From Streptomyces formicae (GTDB lineage: Bacteria > Actinomycetota > Actinomycetes > Streptomycetales > Streptomycetaceae): a stretch of 64,000 bases of DNA. Shown one piece after another: positions 23,248-31,847 of the stretch (its first letter is position 1; each line of letters begins with the position of its first letter). The position numbers and the translations under genes were made by a program. The stretch spans positions 7,626,001 to 7,690,000 of the forward strand of contig NZ_CP071872.1 of assembly GCF_022647665.1 (NCBI RefSeq), read 5' to 3'. The notes under the pieces were generated by a model. The model was not told the DNA's origin and did no database searches. It was given only the letters and a program-made list of their open reading frames with translations.

Positions 23248-24540
23248 ATGTGCGGTGGCATGACCGGATGGCGACGTTCCTCCTCCCTGCACTCCCTCAG
23301 GACCGCGGTGATTGCCGCCGTGTGCACGGCGACAGTCGGAGCCTCGCTGTCGGGGTGCGGCGTATTCCCCGGAACGTCGGGGGGCTCCAGGGCACCTGTC
23401 ACCGTGATGACGTTCGCGCCCGACGAGACCAAGGCGACCAACATGCCGGGCATGCCCGCCATGGCGCAGGCCTTCGCCCGGTACGTCAACTCGCGCGACG
23501 GCATCGACGGCCACCAGCTCCGCGTCCTCACGTGCAACGAGCGCAACACCAGCTCGGGCGCCGCGGCGTGCGCCCGGCGCGCGGTCCGCGAGAACGCGAT
23601 CGCCGTCGTCGGCTCCTACAGCCAGCACGGCCGGGCCTTCATGGCACCGCTGGAGGCGGCGGGCATCCCGTACATAGGCGGCTACGGGATCTCCGACGAG
23701 GAGTTCACCAGCTACCTCTCGTACCCCATCAACGGCGGCCAGGCCGCGCTGCTCGCCGGCAACGGCCGGCAGCTGGCGACCGGCTGCCGCAAGGTCTCGC
23801 TGGTACGGCCGGACACGGTCGCCGGCGACGACCTGCCCGTGCTGCTGAACGCCGGGCTCGCCGAGGGCAACCGCAAGGCATCGTCCGACATCAAGGCCGC
23901 CGAGGACTCGACCGAGTACGCGGCCAAGGCCGAGGAGGCGCTTGACGACGCGGGCAACGAGGACGGCTGCGTGACGGCGGTGCTCGGTGAGCGGACCGAG
24001 ACGTTCTTCGACTCCTTCCGGCGACTGCGCGAGGAGAGCGGCGCCGACGTCCGGGTCTCGTCGGTCCTCAGCTCCGTCGACCAGCCGCTCATCGACCGCA
24101 CGGGCGGAGCGAGCGGCCCCTTCGAGGGCGCGCTGATGACCGGCTGGTACCCGAACGCCGGCGACGCGCGGTGGGGGACGATGCGGGACGTGATCCGGGA
24201 GCACGCGTTCGGCGACAACCGGATCGACGCCGCGGACGCCGGTGTGCAGACGACCTGGATCGCCTACACCGTGCTGAAGAAGGTCATCGAGACCCTCGAC
24301 CGCCCCGAGATCACTGCCGGCGCCGTCACCCACGCCCTCGACAGCGGCGTCCGCGTCGACACCGGCGGCCTGACCCCGTCCCTCCGCTGGCGCTACGCGG
24401 ACATGCTGGGCACGCCGGGCTTCCCGCGCGTGGTCAACCGCGGCGTGACCTTCCAGGTGGTCCGCGACGGCCGCCTGGTGGCGCAGCGCGAGGGCTTCGT
24501 GAACGTGACCACCACGATGCGGAACGCGACGACGGCGTAG
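23248..24540 (+). CDS. Periplasmic-binding-protein-like lipoprotein (type 1 fold)
   Basis: This ~430-aa lipoprotein has a twin-Arg-containing basic N-terminus, a hydrophobic stretch and the lipobox SLSGC, so the mature protein is lipid-anchored at that Cys. The rest is a branched-chain-amino-acid-receptor fold: FARYVNSRDGIDGHQLRVL, VVGSYSQHGRAFMAPLEAAGIPYIGGY, and ALMTGWYPNAG in lobe 2. No permease or ATPase genes are adjacent, so it is an orphan receptor or sensor. The start is uncertain: ATG 23248, ATG 23260 or a TTG further upstream. Confidence 0.8.
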   Translation: MCGGMTGWRRSSSLHSLRTAVIAAVCTATVGASLSGCGVFPGTSGGSRAPVTVMTFAPDETKATNMPGMPAMAQAFARYVNSRDGIDGHQLRVLTCNERNTSSGAAACARRAVRENAIAVVGSYSQHGRAFMAPLEAAGIPYIGGYGISDEEFTSYLSYPINGGQAALLAGNGRQLATGCRKVSLVRPDTVAGDDLPVLLNAGLAEGNRKASSDIKAAEDSTEYAAKAEEALDDAGNEDGCVTAVLGERTETFFDSFRRLREESGADVRVSSVLSSVDQPLIDRTGGASGPFEGALMTGWYPNAGDARWGTMRDVIREHAFGDNRIDAADAGVQTTWIAYTVLKKVIETLDRPEITAGAVTHALDSGVRVDTGGLTPSLRWRYADMLGTPGFPRVVNRGVTFQVVRDGRLVAQREGFVNVTTTMRNATTA

Positions 24541-24570
24541 CGGCCGGCCGGGCGGGGCCGCGCAGGGGTC

Positions 24571-24589
24571 GACGGGGCGCAGCCCCGTC
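24571..24589. terminator. Bidirectional hairpin terminator
   Basis: GACGGGGC and GCCCCGTC form a perfect 8-bp stem with a 3-base loop, exactly between two convergent genes and reaching into the stop codon of the minus-strand one. Confidence 0.75.
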
Positions 24590-26000
24590 AGAGCTGGGTG
24601 GCGCCGCGCTTCGGGAGGTCGTAATCGGTCGCGATCGCGTTCCAGAGGGCCGACGCCTCGCGCTTCGCCGTCGTCGCGTCGCCGCTCGCCCGGTTCGCCT
24701 GGGCCGTCTTGTTGGTCTGGCGGGCCGTGCCGCCGGGGCAGCCCTTCTTGCCCTTGGTCTGGACGGCCCACTCCGCGTAGTAGTCGTCGGCCGAGGCGGA
24801 CGCCTTCCAGGCCCGGTTCAGCGCGGCGGTGAGCGCCGCGTGGTCCGGGAGCTTGTCGACGCTCAGGCCCTCCAGGCGGGTCACGAGGCCGCGGCGCTGC
24901 TCCGCGGCGCCGCGCAGGTCCGACGCGGCCTGGTCCAGGTTCTTGCAGCTCTTGATCGACTCGACGGAGCGGATCACCGCCGCGCGGCTGTCGTTGCTGT
25001 CGGCCAGCAGCTTGTCGAGCGCCTCGGCCTGCGCCTTCGCCGGGTCGGCGGCGCCGTCGCCCGACGCGTCCGGAGCCGGCGAGTTCGCGGCGGCGACGGC
25101 CTTGTCGTCCGTCCGGCCCTTGTCGTCATCGTCGCCGCCGAACATCAGCGCGCTCGCGCCGAGACCGACCACGGCGCACCCGACCACGACCGCGGCGATC
25201 AGCGGCATCCGCGAGGAGCGCCGCTCGGGCGCGTAGGACTGCTGCGGCTGCGGCGCCGGCGGAGCGGACTGCGCGTACGGGGCGGACGGCGCCGGCGGCA
25301 CGGGCGGCAGGTACTGCGTGGACGCCCCGGCGCCCTCCGCCGCCCCGCCGGCCTCGCTGCGGAAGAGGTTGTCGAACTCCGCGGGCGGCTGCCGATCGCC
25401 CGGCGCGCCGGGCCGGATCCCGTACGGGGCCCCGGACGGCACCGGCGGAAGGTACTGGGTGGCCTCGGAGTCGCCCCCGGCGGGCGGCGCCGCGGCCGCG
25501 GGCCGCATCCCGAGGAACTGGGTCGACTCGACGGGGTTCTCCGGCGGCAGCGCCCCAGGACCGCCGTGCGGAACAGGCGCGTGCGGAACGGGCGCGATGT
25601 ACTGCGTGGCGTCGGCGTCGCCCGCCGCTGCCGGGTGAGCCTGCACCGGCGGCAGCGGCTGGGCGGCGGGCTGCCCGTACTGGCCGTAGTCGCCGTACTG
25701 GCCGGGCAGTTGGGCCGTCGCCCCGCCGTCGTACGGCGGCAGCGGCTGGGCGTACGGCGCGTGCTGTCCCGGCTCCGGAAGCGGCTGGGACTGCGGCACC
25801 GGCTGCTGCGGCTGCTGCTGCTGCGCGCCCTGCTCCGGCCCCCACGGCGCACCCCAGGGCGCCCCGCCCGCCGGAGCGACCTGCTCCTCGCTCACTCCGG
25901 GTATCCAGGGCCCACTGCCGTCCGCGGGCAGCACGACACCTTCGTGCGCGGGCCGCGCCGCCGGAAGCCGCGTCTCGTCACCCTGTCCGCTGTGCGTCAC
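24588..26000 (-). CDS. Proline-rich single-pass membrane protein with repeated TQ motifs
   Basis: This 470-aa protein has ~255 residues of Pro/Gln/Ala/Gly-rich, probably disordered cytoplasmic sequence, one transmembrane helix (about 265-287), and a helical extracellular domain of ~180 residues with two Cys (SCKNLDQ, KKGCPGG). The cytoplasmic part repeats (S/A)TQ(Y/F)(L/I) at T132, T160, T181 and T228, mostly followed by PPVP. Such acidic-x-T-Q motifs resemble targets of PknB-type Ser/Thr kinases and FHA domains, so it may be a phospho-signalling scaffold. Function is otherwise unknown. The start is GTG or ATG near 26000. Confidence 0.8.
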   Translation of the reverse strand: MTHSGQGDETRLPAARPAHEGVVLPADGSGPWIPGVSEEQVAPAGGAPWGAPWGPEQGAQQQQPQQPVPQSQPLPEPGQHAPYAQPLPPYDGGATAQLPGQYGDYGQYGQPAAQPLPPVQAHPAAAGDADATQYIAPVPHAPVPHGGPGALPPENPVESTQFLGMRPAAAAPPAGGDSEATQYLPPVPSGAPYGIRPGAPGDRQPPAEFDNLFRSEAGGAAEGAGASTQYLPPVPPAPSAPYAQSAPPAPQPQQSYAPERRSSRMPLIAAVVVGCAVVGLGASALMFGGDDDDKGRTDDKAVAAANSPAPDASGDGAADPAKAQAEALDKLLADSNDSRAAVIRSVESIKSCKNLDQAASDLRGAAEQRRGLVTRLEGLSVDKLPDHAALTAALNRAWKASASADDYYAEWAVQTKGKKGCPGGTARQTNKTAQANRASGDATTAKREASALWNAIATDYDLPKRGATQL

Positions 26001-26112
26001 CGGGACTCCTACACGTAAACCTACGGAATCGTCGGTTCACGCTACCGGGTGTACGAACGCCTCCGCACACACTGTGGTCCCCGTAACAAGAACGCGGCCC
26101 GGAACGCTGTTT

Positions 26113-27498
26113 CTACGCCGCCGTCCGGAGCTCCACGCGGGCGCTGAACTCCCGCACCGCGGGCTCCGCCGCGTACGGCTCGAGCCGCTGCTGGAGGTCG
26201 TCCAGGTACTCCGCGCCGCGGCTCGACCGGAGCGTCCCCAGCAGCTCGACCGCCCGGGTGCCCGTGTGGCAGGCCGCCTCCACCTCGCGCTGCTGGACCT
26301 GGGCCGTCGCCAGCAGCACCAGACCGATCGCGCGGCGGCGCGCCCGGGACTCCGGGTGGCCGTCGAGCGAGTCGGTGGCGCAGCGCGCCGCCGCCTCGGC
26401 CTCGCCCAGATCGCGGTGGCAGTGCGCGAGTTCGTCGGCGAGATACGCCTGGTCGAAATGGGCGATCCAGGAGGGATCGTCCCCGGTGTCCGGGCCGGCC
26501 CGGTCCAGCGCCGCCAGCGCCTTCCCGGCGACCTCGTGGCAGGCCCGTGCGTCGCCCAGCAGCGCATGGCCGCGCGCCTCGGCCGCGTAGAACATGGCCT
26601 GCGCCCGCGGCGTCACCCGCCCCCGTGCACCCTCCTGCGCCGCCCGTGCCAGCTGCGCGATCTCCCGGGGGTTGCCGAGCTGTGCCGCGAGGTGGCTCAT
26701 GGAGGCGGCCAGCACATAGCCCCCGTACGCCCGGTCGTCGGCCGCCTGCGCGAGGCGCAGCGCCTGGATGTAGTAGCGCTGGGCGAGGCCCGGCTGGCCG
26801 GTGTCCACCGCCATGTACCCCGCGAGCTCCGTGAGCCGGGCGACCGCCGCGAAGAGTTCGCGGCCCACCGGTTCCCGGTACGAGCCCGAAAGCAGTCCGG
26901 AGACCACGCTGTTGAGGTAGTGGACGACGACGGGCCGCACATGCCCGGACCCGAAGCGGTGGTCCAGCGTCTTGAGCGCCTCCGTCATGGCCCGGACCGC
27001 ATCGACGTCCGACGCCCCGACCCGTGCCCCGGCGCTCCGCTCCACCTGCGCGTCCGCCGCCGTGATCAGCCAGTCGCGGCTGGGCTCGACGAGCGCGGAG
27101 GCCGCGACCGTCGACCCGGACAGGAAGTCCCGCCGGCCCACGTCGCTGCGCCACAGCTCGCAGACCTGCTCGATCGCACCGAGCACGGTCGGCGCGAACT
27201 GGAGCCCGACGCCCGTCGCCAGGTTCTTGCCGTCGGCCATGCCGATCTCGTCGACCGTGACCGTACGCCCCAGTTTGCGGCCCAGCGCCTCGGCGATGAT
27301 CCCCGGCGCCCGGCCGCGCGGCTGCTGGCCGCGCAGCCACCGCGCCACGGATGTCTTGTCGTAGCGCAGATCGAGCCCGCGCTCCGCACCGACCATGTTG
27401 ACCCTGCGGGCCAGTCCGGCGTTGGAACACGCGGCTTCCTGGATAAGCGCCTGCAGCCGTTCGTTCGGCTGGCGGGCGACGAGTGGCCTCGCTGCCAT
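26113..27498 (-). CDS. NsdA-family XRE/TPR developmental regulator
   Basis: This 461-aa protein starts MAARPLVARQPNERLQ. Its HTH region runs to about residue 60 (SNAGLARRVN, YDKTSVARWLRGQQPRGRAP), followed by GRRDFLSGS and a long TPR-like domain. The sequence closely resembles, from memory, the NsdA (negative regulator of Streptomyces differentiation) family, which controls sporulation and antibiotic production. Whether it is NsdA itself or a paralogue cannot be decided here. The ATG at 27498 is chosen because AGGGGG lies five bases before it; the longer frame to 27540 has no such site. Confidence 0.87.
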   Translation of the reverse strand: MAARPLVARQPNERLQALIQEAACSNAGLARRVNMVGAERGLDLRYDKTSVARWLRGQQPRGRAPGIIAEALGRKLGRTVTVDEIGMADGKNLATGVGLQFAPTVLGAIEQVCELWRSDVGRRDFLSGSTVAASALVEPSRDWLITAADAQVERSAGARVGASDVDAVRAMTEALKTLDHRFGSGHVRPVVVHYLNSVVSGLLSGSYREPVGRELFAAVARLTELAGYMAVDTGQPGLAQRYYIQALRLAQAADDRAYGGYVLAASMSHLAAQLGNPREIAQLARAAQEGARGRVTPRAQAMFYAAEARGHALLGDARACHEVAGKALAALDRAGPDTGDDPSWIAHFDQAYLADELAHCHRDLGEAEAAARCATDSLDGHPESRARRRAIGLVLLATAQVQQREVEAACHTGTRAVELLGTLRSSRGAEYLDDLQQRLEPYAAEPAVREFSARVELRTAA

Positions 27499-27754
27499 GG
27501 ATACCCCCTGCACCGGTCCCCACTGTTCGTGATCTTCCATTGATCACTTCCCGGCGGTTGTCCGGAGAATGCCGATGAGCTCGGACGATTACGGGTGAAT
27601 GCCGCTTCCTCGTCCAGGGCTACCCTCCTGTCGCGCCGCCTCCGCACGCGCGCCCCCACCCGTGCACCCGTGCGCCCCGTTTGCAGGAACGATGGACCAT
27701 GCTCCGGCTCGTGCGCGCCCGTAACCCGTACTGGCGGCGGGAGTTGAGCTCATC

Positions 27755-28456
27755 GTGGACGAGACCATGGAAGACGCCATCGAAGGGGCCATCGGCCTCC
27801 CGGAGTCCGTGCAGATCCCCAGACAGCGCGGCGAGCAGTTGCTGGACAGCGCCGCGCGCTATGCGGAGGAGCGCCACTGGGACGTGTTCCCCGGCACCTG
27901 GCTGGAGGTCGTCGACCGCGTCGAGCGGTGCTCCTGCGGTGCGCCCGCGTGCGAGGCGCCGGGGGCGCACGCGGCCCGCCCGGACTGGGCGAACCAGGCG
28001 ACCGGCAGCGCCGCGGGCGCGCGCCGGATGTGGTCGAAGCAGCCGAAGGCGTCGATCCTGCTGCCCACGGGGCGGACCTTCGACGCGCTGGAGGTGCCCG
28101 AGTCCGCCGGATGTCTCGCGCTGGCCCGGATGGAGCGGATGGATCTCCCCCTCGGCCCGGTGACCTGCACCCCGGACCGGCGGATGCTGTTCTTCGTGCT
28201 GCCGGGCGCGGCACTGAAGGTCCCTGATCTGGTGCGGAAGTTGGGCTGGTCGCCCAGCTCGGTCGATCTGGTGGCGCGGGGCGACGGCCAGTACGTCGCG
28301 GCGCCGCCGACACGGGTCGGCGGCCAGGGCGCGGTGCAGTGGGTGCGCAGGCCGACCGCGGCCAACCGCTGGCTGCCGGACGCGGAGGAGCTCATCAGCC
28401 CGCTCGCGTACGCCTGCGGGCGGGAGGCGGCCGCCGAGCGGGCGCGCCGATCGTAA
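27755..28456 (+). CDS. Bifunctional primase/polymerase (prim-pol) N-terminal domain protein
   Basis: This 233-aa protein matches the shortened prim-pol domain family of Streptomyces: AARYAEERHWDVFPGTWL near the N-terminus, a Cys-rich CSCGAPACEAPGAHA at about 60-73, then GRTFDALEVPESAG and LLPGAALKVPDLV-like strands. In full-length replication proteins this domain synthesises primers. Here the catalytic acidic pair is not obvious and the C-terminal helicase is missing, so the function may be regulatory. The start is GTG at 27755, with an ATG four codons later as an alternative. It lies upstream of an ABC exporter pair on the same strand. Confidence 0.78.
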   Translation: MDETMEDAIEGAIGLPESVQIPRQRGEQLLDSAARYAEERHWDVFPGTWLEVVDRVERCSCGAPACEAPGAHAARPDWANQATGSAAGARRMWSKQPKASILLPTGRTFDALEVPESAGCLALARMERMDLPLGPVTCTPDRRMLFFVLPGAALKVPDLVRKLGWSPSSVDLVARGDGQYVAAPPTRVGGQGAVQWVRRPTAANRWLPDAEELISPLAYACGREAAAERARRS

Positions 28457-28499
28457 TGTTGTTCCCGTACGAACGGGGACGACGGAAGGCGGCAGCACC

Positions 28500-29339
28500 A
28501 TGCCGGACCAGACATCGCTTCACAGCGACACAGGGGGCCCCGGGGCGGGCGGCGCGACGGCGTCGGTGCCGCCCGCCGTCCGCGTCGAGGGGCTGTGGAA
28601 GCGGTTCGGCGAGCAGATCGCGGTCGCGGGCATCGATCTGACCCTGCCGGCGGGCCGGTTCATCGGTCTCGTCGGGCCGAACGGCGCCGGCAAGACGACG
28701 ACGCTGTCGATGGTGACCGGGCTGCTCCGCCCGGACCAGGGGCGCGTCGAGGTCGCCGGACACGACGTGTGGCGGGACCCGGTCGAGGTCAAGGCGCGGA
28801 TCGGCGTACTGCCCGAGGGACTGCGGCTGTTCGAGCGGTTGTCGGGGCGCGAACTCCTCGCCTACACGGGCCGACTGCGGGGGCTGCCGGGCGACGAGGT
28901 CGACAAGCGGGCCGCGCAGCTGCTCGACGTACTGGACCTGGCGGGGGCGCAGCACAAGCTGGTCGTCGACTACTCGACCGGTATGCGCAAGAAGATCGGT
29001 CTGGCGGCTGCACTGCTGCACAACCCCCAGGTGCTGTTCCTGGACGAGCCGTTCGAGGGCGTCGACCCGGTCTCGGCGCAGACGATCCGCGGCGTCCTCG
29101 AGCGGTACACCGCGTCCGGTGCGACGGTCGTCTTCTCCAGCCATGTGATGGAGCTGGTGGAGTCGCTGTGCGACTGGGTGGCGGTGATGGCGGCGGGCCG
29201 GATCCGGGCGCAGGGCACGCTGGAGGAGGTGCGCGGTTCGGCGCCCTCGCTCCAGAGTGCGTTCCTGGAGCTGGTGGGGGCGAACGGCCGTGACGCGGGC
29301 GAGTCGCTGGACTGGCTGGGCGGCGGCGGTACGCGATGA
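28500..29339 (+). CDS. ABC transporter ATP-binding protein
   Basis: This 279-aa ATPase has Walker A GPNGAGKT (about residue 59), a signature replaced by YSTGMRKKIGLAAAL, Walker B VLFLDEPFEGVDP and switch His in FSSHVME. The degenerate signature (STGMR) is typical of ABC-2-type exporters. The first ~28 residues are low-complexity. It overlaps the permease gene by four bases (ATGA), so the two form one exporter. The substrate is unknown. Confidence 0.93.
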   Translation: MPDQTSLHSDTGGPGAGGATASVPPAVRVEGLWKRFGEQIAVAGIDLTLPAGRFIGLVGPNGAGKTTTLSMVTGLLRPDQGRVEVAGHDVWRDPVEVKARIGVLPEGLRLFERLSGRELLAYTGRLRGLPGDEVDKRAAQLLDVLDLAGAQHKLVVDYSTGMRKKIGLAAALLHNPQVLFLDEPFEGVDPVSAQTIRGVLERYTASGATVVFSSHVMELVESLCDWVAVMAAGRIRAQGTLEEVRGSAPSLQSAFLELVGANGRDAGESLDWLGGGGTR

Positions 29340-30925
29340 GCCAGTCGTTGACCTCCGTCGTCGTACGGCTGAAGCTGTCGCTGCTGACGAACGGACTGCG
29401 CCAGTCGTCGGGGCGTACGGCGGCCTTCGTCGCCTCGGCGGTCGTGGCGCTGCTGTTCGCGGCCGGGCAGCTGGTGGGTCTGGTCCTGCTGCGCGGTGCG
29501 CAGGGCGCGGCCACGCTGGTGGTGCTGCTCATCGGGCTGGTGGCGCTGGGCTGGGCGTTCATGCCGCTGTTCTTCCCGAGCGGTGACGAGACGCTCGACC
29601 CGACCCGGCTGGTGATGCTGCCGCTGCGGCCGCGGCCGCTGGTCTCCGCGCTGCTGGTGGCCTCACTGGTGGGCATCGGCCCCCTTTTCACGCTCTGTCT
29701 GGCGGTGGGCGGTGCGCTGGCACTGGCGCACGGGGCGGTGGCGGTGCTGGTCGCGGTGGTGGCCGTGCCGCTGACGCTGCTGGTGTGCGTGGCGCTGGCG
29801 CGGGCGGTCGCTGCGGCCAACATCCGGCTGCTGACCTCGCGCCGGGGCCGGGATCTGGCGTTGCTCAGCGGTCTGGTGATCGCGGTGGGCATCCAGTTCG
29901 TGAACTTCGGCGCCCAGCGGCTCGGCAGGGCCGGCGGGCTGGAAGCGCTGGAGCCGGTGGCGTCGGTGGTGCGATGGGTACCGCCGGCGTCGGCGCTCGG
30001 CGCCGTCGACTCGGCGGGCTCCGGCGCGTACGGCACGGCGCTCGCGCAGCTCGCGCTCTCCGCGGCGGCGCTCGGGGGGCTGCTGTACGCGTGGCGGCAC
30101 AGCCTGACGCGGCTGATGACGGCGCCGGACGGTTCGACGCTCGCGGCCGCTTCGGAGCCGACGCGCGGGACGTCGTCCACGGGGCTGCACCGGCTGCTGC
30201 CGGCCGGTCGCACGGGCACCGTGATGCAGCGCAGCCTGCGCTACGTCTGGCGGGACCCGAAGACGAAGGCGGCCTGGGTGACGGCGCTGGCCATCGGCCT
30301 GATCGTGCCGCTCTTCAACGCCCTTCAGGGCACCGGCTCGATCTACTTCGCCTGTTTCGCGTCCGGGATGCTCGGCATCCAGATGTACAACCAGTTCGGC
30401 CAGGACACCTCGGCGTTCTGGATGGTCGCCCAGACGATCTCCACACCTCGCGACGCCTACCTGGAGCTGCGCGCCCGTGCGCTGGCGCTGCTGCTGATCA
30501 CGCTCCCGTACACGGTCCTGGTCACCGTCGCGACGGCGGCGCTGCTGGGCAACTGGGCGGCGCTTCCGGAGGCACTCGGGCTCGCGCTGGCACTGCTGGG
30601 CGCGATGCTGGCGACGGGGGCGGTGGCGTCGGCGCGGTTCCCTTACTCGATCCCGCAGGGCAGCGCGAAGAACGTCGCGCCGGGGCAGGGCGGTCTCGCC
30701 TGGATCTCCATCCTCGGCGGAATGATCGCCTCCGCCGTGCTGTGCGCACCGTTGATCGTGCTCACGGTCTGGCTGAACGCCACCGACGCCGAGTCGGCGC
30801 TGTGGACCCTGCTGCCGATCGGGATCGCATACGGCGGTGTCGTGGCGTGGGGCGGGCTGCGGGTGGCGGCGCCGCAGACGGCGGGGCGCCTGCCGGAGAT
30901 CCTCGCTGCGGTAAGCAAAGGCTGA
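29336..30925 (+). CDS. ABC-2-type exporter permease
   Basis: This 529-aa membrane protein has about twelve hydrophobic segments. It begins with a cytoplasmic helix (LTSVVVRLKLSLLTNGLRQ) and shows an internal two-fold pattern with a central cytoplasmic loop of ~60 residues (RHSLTRLMTAPDGSTL... to RSLRYVWRDPKTKAAW). It is translationally coupled to the ATPase. The family exports drugs, peptides or lipids; nothing here fixes the substrate. Confidence 0.88.
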   Translation: MSQSLTSVVVRLKLSLLTNGLRQSSGRTAAFVASAVVALLFAAGQLVGLVLLRGAQGAATLVVLLIGLVALGWAFMPLFFPSGDETLDPTRLVMLPLRPRPLVSALLVASLVGIGPLFTLCLAVGGALALAHGAVAVLVAVVAVPLTLLVCVALARAVAAANIRLLTSRRGRDLALLSGLVIAVGIQFVNFGAQRLGRAGGLEALEPVASVVRWVPPASALGAVDSAGSGAYGTALAQLALSAAALGGLLYAWRHSLTRLMTAPDGSTLAAASEPTRGTSSTGLHRLLPAGRTGTVMQRSLRYVWRDPKTKAAWVTALAIGLIVPLFNALQGTGSIYFACFASGMLGIQMYNQFGQDTSAFWMVAQTISTPRDAYLELRARALALLLITLPYTVLVTVATAALLGNWAALPEALGLALALLGAMLATGAVASARFPYSIPQGSAKNVAPGQGGLAWISILGGMIASAVLCAPLIVLTVWLNATDAESALWTLLPIGIAYGGVVAWGGLRVAAPQTAGRLPEILAAVSKG

Positions 30926-31261
30926 CGGCGGGCCGGGGCGCCTCGGCCGGACGCCGGCCCGGGGCGCGCCCGGTGGTTTCCAGTCGAAGGGGCGTACGGA
31001 TCAGTGGTCCGGAATCGAACCACTTCCGAAAAACAGCAGGTCAGCTGATTGCTTCCGGTTGCACCACCGAGGACTGTCCATATGCTGGACGGCTTCCCGT
31101 GCGCCCCCCGCACCCCTTCCGAACAGCCCGAACGACCATTCGGTTCCTCTTTTGGATCGTGTGCGGCCGGAAACGGGTGATGAACGTGCGATCACCGTCC
31201 GCATCAGCAAGACTCCCGAGCGCAATCGCACCCGCACTGAATCGGCAAAGGGGATTCACAC
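30926..31261. other. Intergenic region before the protease-inhibitor gene
   Basis: This 336-bp gap holds no convincing ORF. A GC-rich dyad after the permease stop (around GCCGG...GGCGC, 30935-30965) may end that transcript. The DNA from ~31000 to 31160 is visibly more A/T-rich and should contain the inhibitor promoter, but I could not assign -35/-10 boxes. A tRNA-T-arm-like GGAATCGAACC at 31011-31021 does not fold into a tRNA. Confidence 0.4.
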
Positions 31262-31714
31262 ATGCGTTACCTGCTCACCACACTCGGAGCGGCAGCCTCC
31301 GCGGCGGCCCTGCTCCTGACCACGACGGGCTCGGCGCATGCGGCGGCGCCCGCGGCGCAGCACGTCGAGCCGGCCGTGCTCTACGCACCCTCGGCGCTGG
31401 TACTCACGCTCGGCCACGGCGAAAAGGCCGCGACGGCGATCGTCGAGCGTGCGGTGACCCTGAGCTGTGCGCCCACGCCGGCCGGCAGCCACCCGGCGCC
31501 CGAGGCCGCGTGCCAGGAGCTGGCGGCGGTGGGCGGCCAGTTCGGCCAGCTCTCCAGAACGCCCGACGGCCCGTGCACCCGCCAGTGGGACCCGGTCACG
31601 ATCACCGCGACCGGTGTCTGGCAGGGCAAGCGGGTCGACTGGTCGGCCACGTACGGCAACGCGTGTGAGATGACGGCGAGTCTGACCGAGGGCGGCACGG
31701 TCTTCGCCTTCTGA
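31262..31714 (+). CDS. sti1: Streptomyces subtilisin inhibitor (SSI) family protease inhibitor
   Basis: This 150-aa secreted inhibitor starts with a Sec signal peptide (cleavage after about SAHA, residues 24-27). The mature domain has the SSI landmarks: LYAPSALVLTLGHGE, disulfide Cys pairs C69/C84 and C105/C135, and the C-terminal GGTVFAF. The reactive-site loop is PCTRQWDPV, so P1 is Arg107, predicting inhibition of trypsin-like proteases more than subtilisin (Met at P1 in classical SSI). In Streptomyces such inhibitors restrain extracellular proteases during development. AAAGGGG precedes the ATG. The terminator is at 31737-31775. Confidence 0.95.
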   Translation: MRYLLTTLGAAASAAALLLTTTGSAHAAAPAAQHVEPAVLYAPSALVLTLGHGEKAATAIVERAVTLSCAPTPAGSHPAPEAACQELAAVGGQFGQLSRTPDGPCTRQWDPVTITATGVWQGKRVDWSATYGNACEMTASLTEGGTVFAF

Positions 31715-31736
31715 GTTGCCCTCGCCTCCCCGCGAT

Positions 31737-31775
31737 GCGGCGGACCGGGCCGATCACGGCGGCCCGGTCCGCCGC
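31737..31775. terminator. Strong hairpin terminator after the inhibitor gene
   Basis: GCGGCGGACCGGGCC and GGCCCGGTCCGCCGC are exact 15-bp complements around a 9-base loop, 23 bp after the stop codon. It also faces the 3' end of the convergent hydrolase gene. Confidence 0.85.
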
Positions 31776-31847
31776 GCTCATGGTGGCGGAGCAGGGAGCG
31801 CAGGACGTAAGAACGTCAGCAGGTCAGCAGGTCAGGGCGCCAGCAGG

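Noticed and set aside
31005..31075. tRNA-like sequence on the minus strand (GGTTCGATTCC T-arm)
   Set aside because: The T-arm consensus is present, but the flanking bases do not form T, acceptor and anticodon stems of proper length.
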